From Massilia sp. R2A-15 (lineage in GTDB: Bacteria; Pseudomonadota; Gammaproteobacteria; Burkholderiales; Burkholderiaceae_D), in contig NZ_CP131935.1 in NCBI RefSeq assembly GCF_030704305.1, positions 1,736,001-1,800,000 on the forward strand: 64,000 nt of DNA, given 5' to 3'. Each line of letters starts with the position of its first letter. The first letter of the stretch is position 1. Of the stretch, positions 45,760 through 53,787 are shown piece by piece. Both the position numbers and the translations under genes were made by a program. The notes beneath the pieces were generated by a model, which was given only the letters and a program-made list of their open reading frames with translations, made no database searches and was not told the origin of the DNA.

Positions 45760-45773
45760 GCAGGGGTTGCGAT

Positions 45774-46127
45774 TTGATTGACCAGGAGTTTTTTTCCCGC
45801 CTGCGCGCCCTGAACGACAAGTTCGCCGCCGGCGTGCCCGCCACGCTGGCGCGCCTGGGCGAGCTGCGCGCGCGGTTCGATCCGCAGGCGCCGGATCCGG
45901 GGCAGGTCGCCGAGCTGCACCAGATCCTGCATACGATCGCCGGGTCCGCGGCGACCTTCGGCTTTCGCACGATGGGTCAGCAGGCGCGCGCCATCGAGCA
46001 GCGCCTGCGGGTGCTGATGGCGTTCGAGCAGGTTCCCGCGGCCGACTGGCAGGACTGGCTCGCCAGCCTGGATCAATACACCGCGTGGGCCGCGGCCGAC
46101 CCGAAATCGGACGATTATCCGGCATAG
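45774..46127 (+). CDS. Hpt-domain protein
   Basis: Histidine phosphotransfer domains relay phosphate between response-regulator and kinase domains. The 117-residue protein is a single four-helix Hpt domain: LHQILHTIAGSAATFGF carries the candidate phospho-acceptor His53 followed by the usual AGSA and Gly. The start is TTG, supported by AGGGG seven bases upstream, right after upp. No kinase is adjacent. It could serve one of the orphan sensors or regulators here, such as the REC-DUF3369 protein, but that is a guess. Confidence 0.82.
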   Translation: MIDQEFFSRLRALNDKFAAGVPATLARLGELRARFDPQAPDPGQVAELHQILHTIAGSAATFGFRTMGQQARAIEQRLRVLMAFEQVPAADWQDWLASLDQYTAWAAADPKSDDYPA

Positions 46128-46302
46128 CGCCTGCAACGGCGCGGACGGCGACGTTTGATCTGGCGCAAACCCAAGGCCTGTTGATGCCTTATATTCAACC
46201 GTGCTGCGCCGCCAACGCACCCCGTAAAAGTTGTTGTTTGGAATTTTTAGGGTGCAGCGCATTTTTATTTTGCGGGGAACGTGTTTTTTTAGTTTAATTC
46301 GG

Positions 46303-46308
46303 TATAAT
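46303..46308 (+). promoter_or_regulatory. -10 box of the cold-shock gene
   Basis: A perfect TATAAT in an AT-rich region, with no convincing -35. It would start transcription near 46315, giving a leader of about 105 bases. Confidence 0.55.
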
Positions 46309-46314
46309 GTGGGA

Positions 46315-46419
46315 TCGTTGGATTCGAGGTAGTAGTGCAGTCTGTCTGTCATTCCTTTCTTGCTTCTTCAAACGATCTAAAACGGGCGCAAGCCCAACTA
46401 ACTGAAATAGGAAATTGTA
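46315..46419 (+). promoter_or_regulatory. Long 5' leader of the cold-shock mRNA
   Basis: A leader of about 105 bases lies between the TATAAT box and the ATG. Long structured leaders act as temperature-sensing elements in cspA-type mRNAs. AATAGGAAATTGTA gives only a modest ribosome site (AGGAA). Confidence 0.45.
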
Positions 46420-46623
46420 ATGGCAACTGGCATCGTAAAATGGTTCAATGATTCGAAGGGCTTCGGCTTCATCACCCCTGACGAAGGCGGCGAAGATCTG
46501 TTCGCTCACTTCTCGGCTATCCAGTCGGCAGGCTTCAAATCGCTGCAAGAGAACCAGCGCGTATCGTTCGAAGTAACCGCTGGTCCTAAGGGCAAGCAAG
46601 CATCGAACATTCAGCCTATCTAA
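46420..46623 (+). CDS. Cold-shock domain protein (CspA family)
   Basis: CspA-type proteins are single-strand nucleic-acid chaperones. The 67-residue protein is a complete cold-shock domain: [20 protein letters not shown] with RNP1 KGFGFI at 13 to 18, and RNP2 as DLFAHFSAI, ending [11 protein letters not shown]. It has its own promoter, a long leader and a strong terminator, so it is a single-gene unit. Whether it is cold-induced or constitutive is not visible. Confidence 0.96.
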   Translation: MATGIVKWFNDSKGFGFITPDEGGEDLFAHFSAIQSAGFKSLQENQRVSFEVTAGPKGKQASNIQPI

Positions 46624-46649
46624 TAGGTAGCTGAGTCAACGAAACAAAA

Positions 46650-46676
46650 AATCCTCGGTTTCCGGGGATTTTTTTT
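46650..46676 (+). terminator. Rho-independent terminator of the cold-shock gene
   Basis: AATCCTCGG (46650 to 46658) pairs with CCGGGGATT (46662 to 46670, one T-G pair) around a TTT loop, followed by eight Ts. Confidence 0.9.
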
Positions 46677-46713
46677 CGCCTGATGCTTTTGGAATCGCGG
46701 CGCAAAGAGCATC

Positions 46714-46796
46714 GGGGTCTGGTCCTGCGGACCTGACCCGATCTGGATTTTCGTTGCGACTCCCAAAATAGGGTCAGGTCCGCAGGACCAGACCCC
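46714..46796. repeat. Family A palindromes, inverted pair (copies 6 and 7)
   Basis: Copy 46714 to 46740 and copy 46770 to 46796 face each other across 29 bases between the cold-shock gene and the LysR gene. The second copy overlaps the end of the LysR reading frame and supplies its stop codon. Confidence 0.88.
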
Positions 46797-47691
46797 GCCA
46801 ATAGTCGGGCTGGTTGTAGGTGTGGCGCAGGAAGTCGACAAATGCGCGGATCCGCAGCGGCAAGTGCCGGCGCTGCGCGAACACCGCATGGATGTCGCTG
46901 CCCGGCGCCGCATGCTGGTCCAGCACGGTGCGCAAGCGCCCGGCGCGGATTTCCGGCCCCACTTCCCACATCGAGCGCCACGCCAGCCCCTTGCCGGCCA
47001 GCGCCCAGTCGTGCAGCACTTCGCCGTCGTTGCACACCATGTTGCCCGCCACCTTCACGGTCACAGTCTTGCCATTGTCGAGAAAGGTCCAGCCGCGCTG
47101 GCTGCCTTCGCTGCTGATCGCCAGGCAATTGTGCTTGCCTAAATCCGCCAGCGACAAGGGCGTGCCGTGGCGCTTGAAATAGGCGGGCGAGCCGACCAGC
47201 ACGCGCTGGTTGTCGGCTAGCTTGACCCCGACCAGGCTCGAATCGGACAGGCTGCCGATACGGATCGCCACGTCGACACCTTCGCCGACCACATCCACCA
47301 CGCGGTCGTTCAGGTTCAGGTTGATGGTCACATCGCGGTGCTCGGCCAGGAAGGAGGGCAGCAGCGGCGCCACGTGCTGGCGCCCGAAGCCGGCCGGCGC
47401 CGACACCATCAGGTGCCCGCTGGCGCGCGCGCTGCGCTCGGCCACCGCCGATTCGGCCTGTTCCAGTTCGCCCAGGATGCGCTGGCAATCTTCCAGGAAG
47501 GCGGCGCCTTCATTGGTCAGCGCGAGCTTGCGCGTGGTGCGCTGCAACAGCTTGACGCCCAGGCGGGCCTCCAGCGCATCGAGGCGGCGCCCTATCATGG
47601 CCGGCGCGATCCCCTCGGCGCGGGCCGCCGCGGACAGGCTGCCGCGGGCGACGACTTCGACGAAAGTGGATATCTGGCGGAACTGGCCCAT
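46774..47691 (-). CDS. LysR family transcriptional regulator
   Basis: LysR proteins bind DNA by an N-terminal winged helix and a ligand by a periplasmic-binding-like C-terminal domain. The 305-residue protein has the helix-turn-helix in FVEVVARGSLSAAARAEG and GRRLDALEARLGVKLLQRTTRKL, then a LysR substrate domain from about 90, with RIGSLSDSSLVGVKL. It is divergent from aceB with 176 bases between, the usual layout for a regulator of its neighbour, so control of aceB is a fair guess. The last residues, RGLVLRT, and the TGA are read from a family A palindrome, so the true ancestral C-terminus has probably been changed. Start MGQFRQISTF is the standard one. Confidence 0.92.
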   Translation of the reverse strand: MGQFRQISTFVEVVARGSLSAAARAEGIAPAMIGRRLDALEARLGVKLLQRTTRKLALTNEGAAFLEDCQRILGELEQAESAVAERSARASGHLMVSAPAGFGRQHVAPLLPSFLAEHRDVTINLNLNDRVVDVVGEGVDVAIRIGSLSDSSLVGVKLADNQRVLVGSPAYFKRHGTPLSLADLGKHNCLAISSEGSQRGWTFLDNGKTVTVKVAGNMVCNDGEVLHDWALAGKGLAWRSMWEVGPEIRAGRLRTVLDQHAAPGSDIHAVFAQRRHLPLRIRAFVDFLRHTYNQPDYWRGLVLRT

Positions 47692-47867
47692 AGGTGAAGT
47701 CTCGGTGATTTGATACAAAAACACACAGATGAATGTATTTTTTGTCTCGTTTAGGTACGGTCGAGTGAATATACTGGAAAAGATATTAATCGCCAACTGA
47801 CCTATACTGAAGCGTCGTTGTGCAATGCCGCAGTCCATCCCAAAAATTCATTCAACAGGAGTCACGC
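47692..47867. promoter_or_regulatory. Divergent promoter region of the LysR gene and aceB
   Basis: 176 bases, AT-richer than the genes. TATACT occurs at 47770 and again at 47803 (33 bases apart), the second being a candidate aceB -10. Sequences of the T-N11-A type that LysR proteins bind are possible here but I cannot single one out. Confidence 0.4.
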
Positions 47868-49457
47868 ATGAGCATCGCCACCCCAGCCGGCATGGAAATC
47901 ACCGGAGCGATCGAGCCCGGTTTCGAAAAGATCCTGACCCCGGAGGCGCTCGCGCTGGTCACCAAGCTGACGCGCGCCTTCGAGCCGCGCCGCCAGGAAC
48001 TGCTGGCCAAGCGGGCCGAGCAGGCCAAGCGCCTCGACGCCGGCGAGCGTCCCGATTTCCTCGCCGAGACCGCGCACATCCGCGCCGGCGACTGGAAGAT
48101 CGCGCCGATTCCGCAGGCACTGCAATGCCGCCGCGTCGAAATCACCGGCCCGACCGACCGCAAGATGGTGATCAACGCACTGAACTCGGGCGCCGACGCC
48201 TACATGACCGACTTCGAGGACTCGCAGACGCCGAACTGGCATAACCAGGTGGACGGCCAGATCAACCTGATGGAAGCGATCCGCGGAACCATCACGCTGG
48301 AACAGAAGGGCAAGTCGTACAAACTGAACGACAAGATCGCCACGCTGATCGTGCGCCCGCGCGGCTGGCACCTGGACGAAAAGCACGTGCTGGTGGACGG
48401 CAAGCGCATCTCCGGCGGCATCTTCGACTTCGCGCTGTTCATGTTCCACAACGCCAAGGAGCAGCTGGCGCGCGGCCTCGGCCCATATTTCTACCTGCCG
48501 AAAATCGAGTCGCACCTGGAAGCGCGCCTTTGGAATGACATTTTCGTGATGACGCAAAACGAGCTTGGCATCCCGCAGGGCACGATCAAGGCGACTGTGC
48601 TGATCGAAACCATCATGGCCGCGTTCGAGATGGACGAGATCCTGTACGAATTGCGCGAGCACAGCGCGGGCCTGAACGCGGGCCGCTGGGATTACATTTT
48701 CTCGTGCATCAAGAAGTTCAAGCTGGACAAGGATTTCTGCCTGGCCGACCGTCCGAAAGTGACGATGACGGCGCCGTTCATGCGCGCCTACGCCTTGCTG
48801 CTGCTGAAGACCTGCCATCACCGCGGCGCCCAGGCGATGGGCGGCATGGCCGCGCTCATCCCGATCAAGAACGATCCGGAAAAGAACGAGATCGCGATGG
48901 CGGGCGTGCGCGTGGACAAGGCGCGAGACGCAACCGATGGCTACGATGGCGGCTGGGTCGCGCACCCTGGGCTGGTCGAGCTGGCGATGACCGAATTCAC
49001 CAAGGTACTGGGCGAGCGCCTGAACCAGGTCGATAAGCAGCGTCCGGACGTCAATGTGACGGCCGCGCAGCTGCTCGACTTCAAGCCGGAAGCGCCGATC
49101 ACGGAAGCGGGCCTGCGCTACAACATCAACGTCGGCATCCACTACCTCGGCAGCTGGCTGACGGGCAATGGCTGCGTGCCGATCCACAACCTGATGGAAG
49201 ATGCGGCGACCGCGGAGATCAGCCGCTCGCAGGTTTGGCAGTGGATTCGTTCGGACAAGGGTGTGCTGGAAGACGGCCGCAAGGTCACCGCCGAGATGGT
49301 GCGCGCGATGATTCCGGAAGAGCTGGCCAAGGTGAAGCTGGATGCGCCGAATGGCGACAACCCGAGCTACGAGCGCGCCGCGCAGATCTTCGAGCAGATG
49401 GCGACGTCGGAATCGTTTGAAGAATTCCTGACCTTGCCTTTGTACGAAGAAATTTAA
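47868..49457 (+). CDS. aceB: Malate synthase A
   Basis: AceB joins glyoxylate and acetyl-CoA to malate in the glyoxylate shunt, allowing growth on acetate or fatty acids. The 529-residue protein has TDFEDSQTPNWHNQVDGQIN, IVRPRGWHLDEKHV, the signature REHSAGLNAGRWDYIFSCIK, and later YNINVGIHYLGSWLTGNGCV; length matches form A. AGGAG six bases before the ATG at 47868 fixes the start. Isocitrate lyase (aceA) is not adjacent in this window. The divergent LysR gene may regulate it. Confidence 0.97.
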   Translation: MSIATPAGMEITGAIEPGFEKILTPEALALVTKLTRAFEPRRQELLAKRAEQAKRLDAGERPDFLAETAHIRAGDWKIAPIPQALQCRRVEITGPTDRKMVINALNSGADAYMTDFEDSQTPNWHNQVDGQINLMEAIRGTITLEQKGKSYKLNDKIATLIVRPRGWHLDEKHVLVDGKRISGGIFDFALFMFHNAKEQLARGLGPYFYLPKIESHLEARLWNDIFVMTQNELGIPQGTIKATVLIETIMAAFEMDEILYELREHSAGLNAGRWDYIFSCIKKFKLDKDFCLADRPKVTMTAPFMRAYALLLLKTCHHRGAQAMGGMAALIPIKNDPEKNEIAMAGVRVDKARDATDGYDGGWVAHPGLVELAMTEFTKVLGERLNQVDKQRPDVNVTAAQLLDFKPEAPITEAGLRYNINVGIHYLGSWLTGNGCVPIHNLMEDAATAEISRSQVWQWIRSDKGVLEDGRKVTAEMVRAMIPEELAKVKLDAPNGDNPSYERAAQIFEQMATSESFEEFLTLPLYEEI

Positions 49458-49472
49458 GGATTAGCCGAAGAT

Positions 49473-49561
49473 GGGGACTAGGCGTCCCCGCCGCTCCGCA
49501 GGACCAGGCCCCGACTTGCGGCGGCCGCGTTTCCGGGGTCTGGTCCTGCGGACCTGACCCC
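49473..49561. repeat. Family A palindromes: one degenerate, one intact copy
   Basis: An eroded copy at about 49473 to 49512 is followed by an intact copy at 49535 to 49561 (GGGGTCTGGTCC ... GGACCTGACCCC), between the convergent aceB and isomerase genes. Confidence 0.8.
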
Positions 49562-49568
49562 ATTTGTT

Positions 49569-50219
49569 TTACCGCCTGCGTTCGGCCAACGGCGGCTTTG
49601 CAAGAAAATCTGCAAGCGCCTGCTCGTCGATCCGCTCGCCCTGCAAATGGCGAACCAGCGCATCGACCCGGTCTCCGCCCCAAAACAATTCGCCGTCCAC
49701 GCCAAACGTCGGCACCCCGAACACCCCGCAGGCAATTGCCTTCTCCGTGTCCGACGCCAACTGCGCCTTGATGTGCGGCTGCTGCGCCGCATCGCGTAAC
49801 GCTGCGCCGTCCAGCCCGAATTCATCGGCGATGCGCATCAGCACCTCGCCATTCGACACATCCTTCCCGTCCTCCCAGCACGCCTTCATTACGGCCAGCG
49901 CAAATCTTCGCCGCTGATCCTGCCGCGTCAACGCCAGGCACATCCGCAGCGCCTGCAGCGGATTGAACGGATGCCCCGGCGGCCCCTTGAAGCCGAGCCC
50001 GAGCCGGGCCGCTTCACGCATCACATCCCTGAACAGGTACTGGCGCTTGGCCGGCACTTCCGCCGGACCTTTCTGTCCGTGCGCGTTGAGCAAGCCCGCG
50101 AACAGCACCGGCTGAAACACGATTTCCGCGCCAGCCGCTTCGATGCGATCCAACGCCGCCGTGGACAGCCACGCATACGGGCTGACCGGGTCGAAATAGA
50201 AGGTGACCGTGGCCGTCAT
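49569..50219 (-). CDS. DsbA-fold 2-hydroxychromene-2-carboxylate isomerase-like protein
   Basis: This is a thioredoxin-fold protein of the HCCA isomerase / kappa-class GST type, which uses glutathione in aromatic degradation. The 216-residue protein has FYFDPVSPYAWLSTAALDRI, where the Ser of SPYAW is the usual glutathione-binding residue, PGHPFNPLQALRMCLAL, and a late GVFGVPTFGVDGELFWGGDR typical of the family. No naphthalene or other aromatic genes are near, so the substrate may be different. Its ATG overlaps the gloB stop by one base, which links it to another glutathione enzyme. Confidence 0.88.
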   Translation of the reverse strand: MTATVTFYFDPVSPYAWLSTAALDRIEAAGAEIVFQPVLFAGLLNAHGQKGPAEVPAKRQYLFRDVMREAARLGLGFKGPPGHPFNPLQALRMCLALTRQDQRRRFALAVMKACWEDGKDVSNGEVLMRIADEFGLDGAALRDAAQQPHIKAQLASDTEKAIACGVFGVPTFGVDGELFWGGDRVDALVRHLQGERIDEQALADFLAKPPLAERRR

Positions 50220-51007
50220 CAGAAACTGTTCTTCCACTCGCGCAGCGCGGCAAACGCGGCCAGCGGGGCGGCGCCGGCATCGATCTTGTGCGCCGCCACC
50301 AGGCTGGCGACGATTTCCGGTTCGCGGTAGCGCAGGAAGGGATTGGTCGCTTTCTCAGTGCCGATTGTCGACGGCACGGTAGCAAGGCCGGCGGCCCGTT
50401 TGGCGCTGTCGGCCTCTACGCGCGCGTGCAGTTGCCGATTGCCTGGCTCGACCGCATTGGCGAAGCGCAAGTTGGCCAGCGTGTATTCATGCGCGCAGTA
50501 GACGCTGGTGTCGTCGGGCAGCGCGGCCAGCTTGCCGAGCGAACCGGCCATCTGCGCCGGCGTTCCCTCGAAGATACGGCCGCAGCCGCCGGCAAACAGC
50601 GTGTCGCCGCAAAACAGCCAGTGCTCGCCTGGCGTTTCGCGCACGTACGCAATGTGGCCTTTGGTATGGCCGGGCACGTCGAGCACGCGCAAGGTCAGCG
50701 CCAGGCCGGGTACCTCGACACGGTCGCCTTCGCCCAGCGGCACAGTCACCGCGGAAATGTTATCGTTGCGCGGGCCGAACACCGGCACGTTCGCGTGCGC
50801 GAGCAGTCCGGGCACCCCGCCAATGTGGTCAGCATGGTGATGGGTGAGTAGAATGGCAGTGAGGGTGAGCTTGTGCTCGGCCAGCGCGGCAAGGATGGGC
50901 GCGCTGTCGCCGGGATCGACGGCGGCGGCATGGACGCCGTCATGCACCAGCCACAGGTAGTTGTCTTTGAAGGCGGGAACGGCAAGCACGCGTAGCGATG
51001 GAATCAT
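50219..51007 (-). CDS. gloB: Hydroxyacylglutathione hydrolase (glyoxalase II)
   Basis: GloB hydrolyses S-lactoylglutathione to lactate and glutathione, completing methylglyoxal detoxification. The 262-residue protein has the metallo-beta-lactamase motif [10 protein letters not shown], the metal ligands in DVPGHTKGH and [28 protein letters not shown] and the C-terminal [11 protein letters not shown]. It starts at ATG 51007 ([16 protein letters not shown]). Divergent from the methyltransferase gene with 25 bases between, and coupled to the isomerase-like gene behind it. Confidence 0.96.
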   Translation of the reverse strand: MIPSLRVLAVPAFKDNYLWLVHDGVHAAAVDPGDSAPILAALAEHKLTLTAILLTHHHADHIGGVPGLLAHANVPVFGPRNDNISAVTVPLGEGDRVEVPGLALTLRVLDVPGHTKGHIAYVRETPGEHWLFCGDTLFAGGCGRIFEGTPAQMAGSLGKLAALPDDTSVYCAHEYTLANLRFANAVEPGNRQLHARVEADSAKRAAGLATVPSTIGTEKATNPFLRYREPEIVASLVAAHKIDAGAAPLAAFAALREWKNSF

Positions 51008-51032
51008 AGTGGAGTTCGACGAAAAGGCAGGC

Positions 51033-51803
51033 ATGGATAGCGAGGCATCTGAAAAATCCATTATAGCGCTCGACGGCTGGCTGCAATCGCCCGCCGGCGC
51101 CTACGTGCGCGCGTGGGAGCAGGCCTGCCTGGACGAGCTGACGGCCGATATCTTCGGCTTCAACGCGGTGCAGATTGGCCTGCCGCAGATCGACGCGCTG
51201 GCGGCCAACCGCATGCCCAACAAGTGGCAGGCGGCAACGCGCACGTCCACGGCCGACGAACTGGCGATCGCCTCGACCGGCAAGCAGATCGCGGTGGCGC
51301 TCGAATTTGCCGAGTTGCCGTTCGCGTCGCAGAGCCTGGACCTGGTGGTGCTGCCGCACGTGCTCGAATTCGCGGCCGAGCCGCACCAGGTGCTGCGCGA
51401 GGTCGAGCGGGTGCTCATTCCCGAGGGGCAGGTAATCATCTGCGGCTTCAATCCGGCCAGCCTGTGGGGCGTGCGCCAGGGGATGGGGCGGATCGCGCGC
51501 AGCCCCTATTTGCCGGTCGCTGGCGAATTCATCTCTATGCCGCGCATGAAAGACTGGTTAAAATTGTTGAATCTTGGCGTGAGCCGCAGCCATTTCGGCT
51601 GCTACGCGCCGCCTTGCCGCAGCGCGCAGTGGCTCAACCGCTTCGCCTTCATGGAGCGCACGGGGCAGCGCTGGTGGCCGTATCTTGGCGCGGTGTACAT
51701 GGTGCACGCGATCAAGCGCGTCAAGGGGATGACCATCATCGGTCCCGCATGGAACAAAAAAACGGTGGCCCCGCAGGCGGTCCCGGCAACCAACAGAAAG
51801 TAA
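51033..51803 (+). CDS. Class I methyltransferase-like protein
   Basis: This is a 256-residue protein of the SAM-dependent methyltransferase fold (Methyltransf_11 type), often encoded beside gloB and rnhA in betaproteobacteria. The later fold elements are clear: [17 protein letters not shown] (motif II to III) and [20 protein letters not shown]. The SAM-binding GxGxG of motif I is not recognisable ([14 protein letters not shown] in its place), so it may not bind SAM normally. ATG at 51033 follows AAGGCAGGC. Ten bases separate it from rnhA. Substrate unknown. Confidence 0.85.
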   Translation: MDSEASEKSIIALDGWLQSPAGAYVRAWEQACLDELTADIFGFNAVQIGLPQIDALAANRMPNKWQAATRTSTADELAIASTGKQIAVALEFAELPFASQSLDLVVLPHVLEFAAEPHQVLREVERVLIPEGQVIICGFNPASLWGVRQGMGRIARSPYLPVAGEFISMPRMKDWLKLLNLGVSRSHFGCYAPPCRSAQWLNRFAFMERTGQRWWPYLGAVYMVHAIKRVKGMTIIGPAWNKKTVAPQAVPATNRK

Positions 51804-51813
51804 ATCAGCATCG

Positions 51814-52251
51814 ATGAGCAAAGTAGAGATTTTTACCGATGGCGCGTGCAAGGGCAATCCCGGCACCGGCGGCTGGGGCGCCTTGCTGGTGGCCGATGGC
51901 CATGAAAAGGAAATCTTCGGCGGCGAGCTGAACACCACCAACAACCGCATGGAGTTGCGCGCCGTGATCGAGGCGCTGACCACGCTGACGCGGCCGTGCG
52001 AGGTGGTGCTGCATACCGACAGCCAGTACGTACAGAAGGGCATCTCGGAGTGGATTCACGGCTGGAAGAAGCGTGGATGGAAGACCGCGGCCAAGGAGCC
52101 TGTGAAGAACGAAGACCTGTGGAAGGCGCTGGACGCGGCGCAATCCGAGCACAAGGTGGACTGGCGCTGGGTGCGCGGCCACAACGGCCATCCGGGCAAT
52201 GAGCGGGCCGACGTGCTGGCCAACCGCGGCGTGGAGACGGTTCGCAAATAA
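51814..52251 (+). CDS. rnhA: Ribonuclease HI
   Basis: RNase HI cuts RNA in RNA-DNA hybrids, removing primers and R-loops. The 145-residue protein is complete: [20 protein letters not shown] with the first catalytic Asp (residue 9), [13 protein letters not shown] with the Glu, [20 protein letters not shown] with the next Asp, and [19 protein letters not shown] with the His loop and last Asp. It follows the methyltransferase by 10 bases. A GCCTGGC-TACG-GCCAGGC hairpin lies shortly after the stop, without a T tract. Confidence 0.97.
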   Translation: MSKVEIFTDGACKGNPGTGGWGALLVADGHEKEIFGGELNTTNNRMELRAVIEALTTLTRPCEVVLHTDSQYVQKGISEWIHGWKKRGWKTAAKEPVKNEDLWKALDAAQSEHKVDWRWVRGHNGHPGNERADVLANRGVETVRK

Positions 52252-52338
52252 CCGGTGTCCAACCGGCCTGGCTACGGCCAGGCTGTTGCCGTCTGGTAAA
52301 ATGCTGCCGCGCTCCTCCCGTTCATTCACTGAGTCCCT

Positions 52339-53043
52339 ATGCGTCAAATCGTCCTCGACACCGAAACCACCGGCCTGAATCCGCGCACCGGCGACCGCGT
52401 CATCGAAGTGGGCTGCGTCGAACTGGTCAACCGCATGCTGACCGGCAATAACTTCCACCGCTACATCAATCCCGAACGCGATTCGGAAGAGGGCGCGCTG
52501 GCGGTCCACGGCCTGACAACCGAATTCCTGCGCGACAAGCCGAAGTTCGCCGAGATCGTGCACGAGCTGCGCGAGTACATCCAGGGCGCCGAAGTCATCA
52601 TCCACAATGCGCCGTTCGACCTGGGCTTCCTGAACCACGAATTCAAGCTGCTGGGCCTGCCTTCCTTCACCGAGCACTGCTCGGGCGTGATCGACACGCT
52701 CGTCAACGCCAAGGAGATGCATCCGGGCAAGCGCAACTCGCTCGACGCGCTGTGCGACCGCTACGGCGTGTCGAACGCGCACCGCAAGCTGCACGGCGCG
52801 CTGCTCGACGCCGAACTGCTGGCCGACGTCTACCTGTCGATGACGCGCGGGCAGAATTCCATGTGGATGGATACGGAAGAAGATTCGGCGTCGGGCGGCG
52901 GCCTGCTGGAGGCAGTGCCGCTGGCGGAAATTTTCGTGCTGGTCGCGAGCGACGAGGAGATGGCCGAGCACGCAAGTGTGCTGGGCGGCCTCGACAAGGC
53001 GGTCAAAGGCCAGTGCGTCTGGAGAAATTACGCGGATGCATAA
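52339..53043 (+). CDS. dnaQ: DNA polymerase III epsilon subunit (3'-5' proofreading exonuclease)
   Basis: DnaQ proofreads within the replicative polymerase core. The 234-residue protein has Exo I DTETTGLNPRTGDRVIEVGC, Exo II IIHNAPFDLGFLNHEF and Exo IIIe HRKLHGALLDAELLADVYL, with the DEDDh His. The C-terminal tail is short and likely binds the alpha subunit. TAAAAT at 52297 is a candidate -10. rnhA just upstream is the classic partner, though on E. coli the pair is divergent while here both are on one strand. Confidence 0.97.
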   Translation: MRQIVLDTETTGLNPRTGDRVIEVGCVELVNRMLTGNNFHRYINPERDSEEGALAVHGLTTEFLRDKPKFAEIVHELREYIQGAEVIIHNAPFDLGFLNHEFKLLGLPSFTEHCSGVIDTLVNAKEMHPGKRNSLDALCDRYGVSNAHRKLHGALLDAELLADVYLSMTRGQNSMWMDTEEDSASGGGLLEAVPLAEIFVLVASDEEMAEHASVLGGLDKAVKGQCVWRNYADA

Positions 53044-53049
53044 CTTTTC

Positions 53050-53078
53050 GTGACGTTTTCGCGGGGATATGTCATAAT
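53050..53078 (+). promoter_or_regulatory. tRNA-Val promoter
   Basis: GTGACG (53050 to 53055) and CATAAT (53073 to 53078) are separated by 17 bases, a good sigma-70 layout ending 12 bases before the mature tRNA. Confidence 0.55.
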
Positions 53079-53090
53079 ACGCCCCGCTTC

Positions 53091-53165
53091 GGGAGGTTAG
53101 CTCAGGGGTAGAGCACTGCATTCACACTGCAGGGGTCGCAAGTTCGAAACTTGCACTTCCCACCA
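53091..53165 (+). tRNA. tRNA-Val (anticodon CAC)
   Basis: A complete 75-base tRNA: acceptor GGGAGGT pairs with ACTTCCC, D-arm from TTAGCTCAGGGG, anticodon stem CTGCA / TGCAG with loop TTCACAC (anticodon CAC at 53123), T-arm with GTTCGAA, and an encoded CCA end. The right side of this tRNA begins what looks like an integrated mobile element, so the 3' half is a probable attachment site. Confidence 0.96.
53138..53165. other. Probable attachment site of the integrated element
   Basis: The T-arm and 3' end of the tRNA are the usual core for tyrosine integrases. Core-type genes end here and mobile-element genes start after it. The matching direct repeat would be at the other end of the element, outside this window. 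Confidence 0.5.
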
Positions 53166-53183
53166 AGATTCGCTTTAAATTCA

Positions 53184-53216
53184 AAGGCTTGCAACGATCA
53201 GTTGCAGGCCTTTTTT
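53184..53216 (+). terminator. Terminator after tRNA-Val
   Basis: AGGCTTGCAAC pairs with GTTGCAGGCCT around GATCA (one mispair), followed by six Ts. Confidence 0.85.
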
Positions 53217-53611
53217 GCGTTGTACGGGAAAAGTACGGGAAACGGCCGCGAACCGCTGCGCACTTCGGCGGACGTGCACGACCGATACTCCTTCCCCTAC
53301 GCTAATGCCGAACGGTGGATGCCGGTGTGCGAGGAGGAGGGCGATGTGATGCTGAAGTTGATCTGCGGACGTCAGCCGCCGCGCCACCCTGATAGGTGGG
53401 CTGCGAAATTCGGAGGTCGCTTTCGCCGGCCTAGCTTCTAGCTGGTTGGGCATCTTGACGTGCTCGTCCTCTCCCTAATTGAGCCTACGTACAGACGCGC
53501 TGGAAAGTATTTACGGTGGTGTGTCAATACCGCTACATTTTTTAAAACGGATTGCATTTTACTCAATTAATAAATAGTATTTTATTTACTGCAATATTTT
53601 TTGGGTGACGA
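53217..53611. other. 395-base gap at the element boundary
   Basis: No credible gene. It holds an 11-base-spaced direct repeat GTACGGGAAA at 53222 and 53233, then a stretch that becomes AT-rich from about 53530. A weak promoter (TTGCAT at 53552, 17 bases, TAGTAT at 53575) may serve the lipoprotein gene. Confidence 0.55.
53222..53242. repeat. Direct repeat GTACGGGAAA (two copies)
   Basis: Two identical 10-base copies one base apart, 57 bases past the tRNA. Position and spacing fit an arm-type integrase binding site, though no integrase is in view. Confidence 0.5.
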
Positions 53612-53770
53612 ATGAAAACCTTAATGCTGTGTATCTGTGTGATTTTTAGTACCTTACTGACTGGTTGTGGAGCGGGTGCTAACGATGGAAATGTTGTATG
53701 CAAGGACGGCTGGGTTTCTCCGTCTGGTGGCAAACAGGGCGCTTGCTCTTCCCATGGAGGCGTGGCTTAA
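53612..53770 (+). CDS. Tiny lipoprotein with DUF3761-like motif
   Basis: This 52-residue protein starts MKTLMLCICVIFSTLLTGCG: a signal peptide with lipobox LTGC, so Cys19 would be lipidated. The mature part has CKDGWVSPSGGKQGACSSHG, the pattern of DUF3761, a small Cys-containing domain of unknown function; the two Cys could form a disulfide. It is AT-richer than core genes. The next gene, also secreted, starts 17 bases later, so they form a pair. Its family match is from memory. Confidence 0.7.
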   Translation: MKTLMLCICVIFSTLLTGCGAGANDGNVVCKDGWVSPSGGKQGACSSHGGVA

Positions 53771-53787
53771 AATTTAACGGAGTCTCT

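Noticed and set aside
52266..52283. Terminator between rnhA and dnaQ
   Set aside because: The hairpin GCCTGGC-TACG-GCCAGGC has no T tract, so I kept it only as a remark.
53151..53441. Frame starting inside tRNA-Val and running into the boundary gap
   Set aside because: It overlaps the tRNA and its terminator, has no ribosome site and no recognisable domain.
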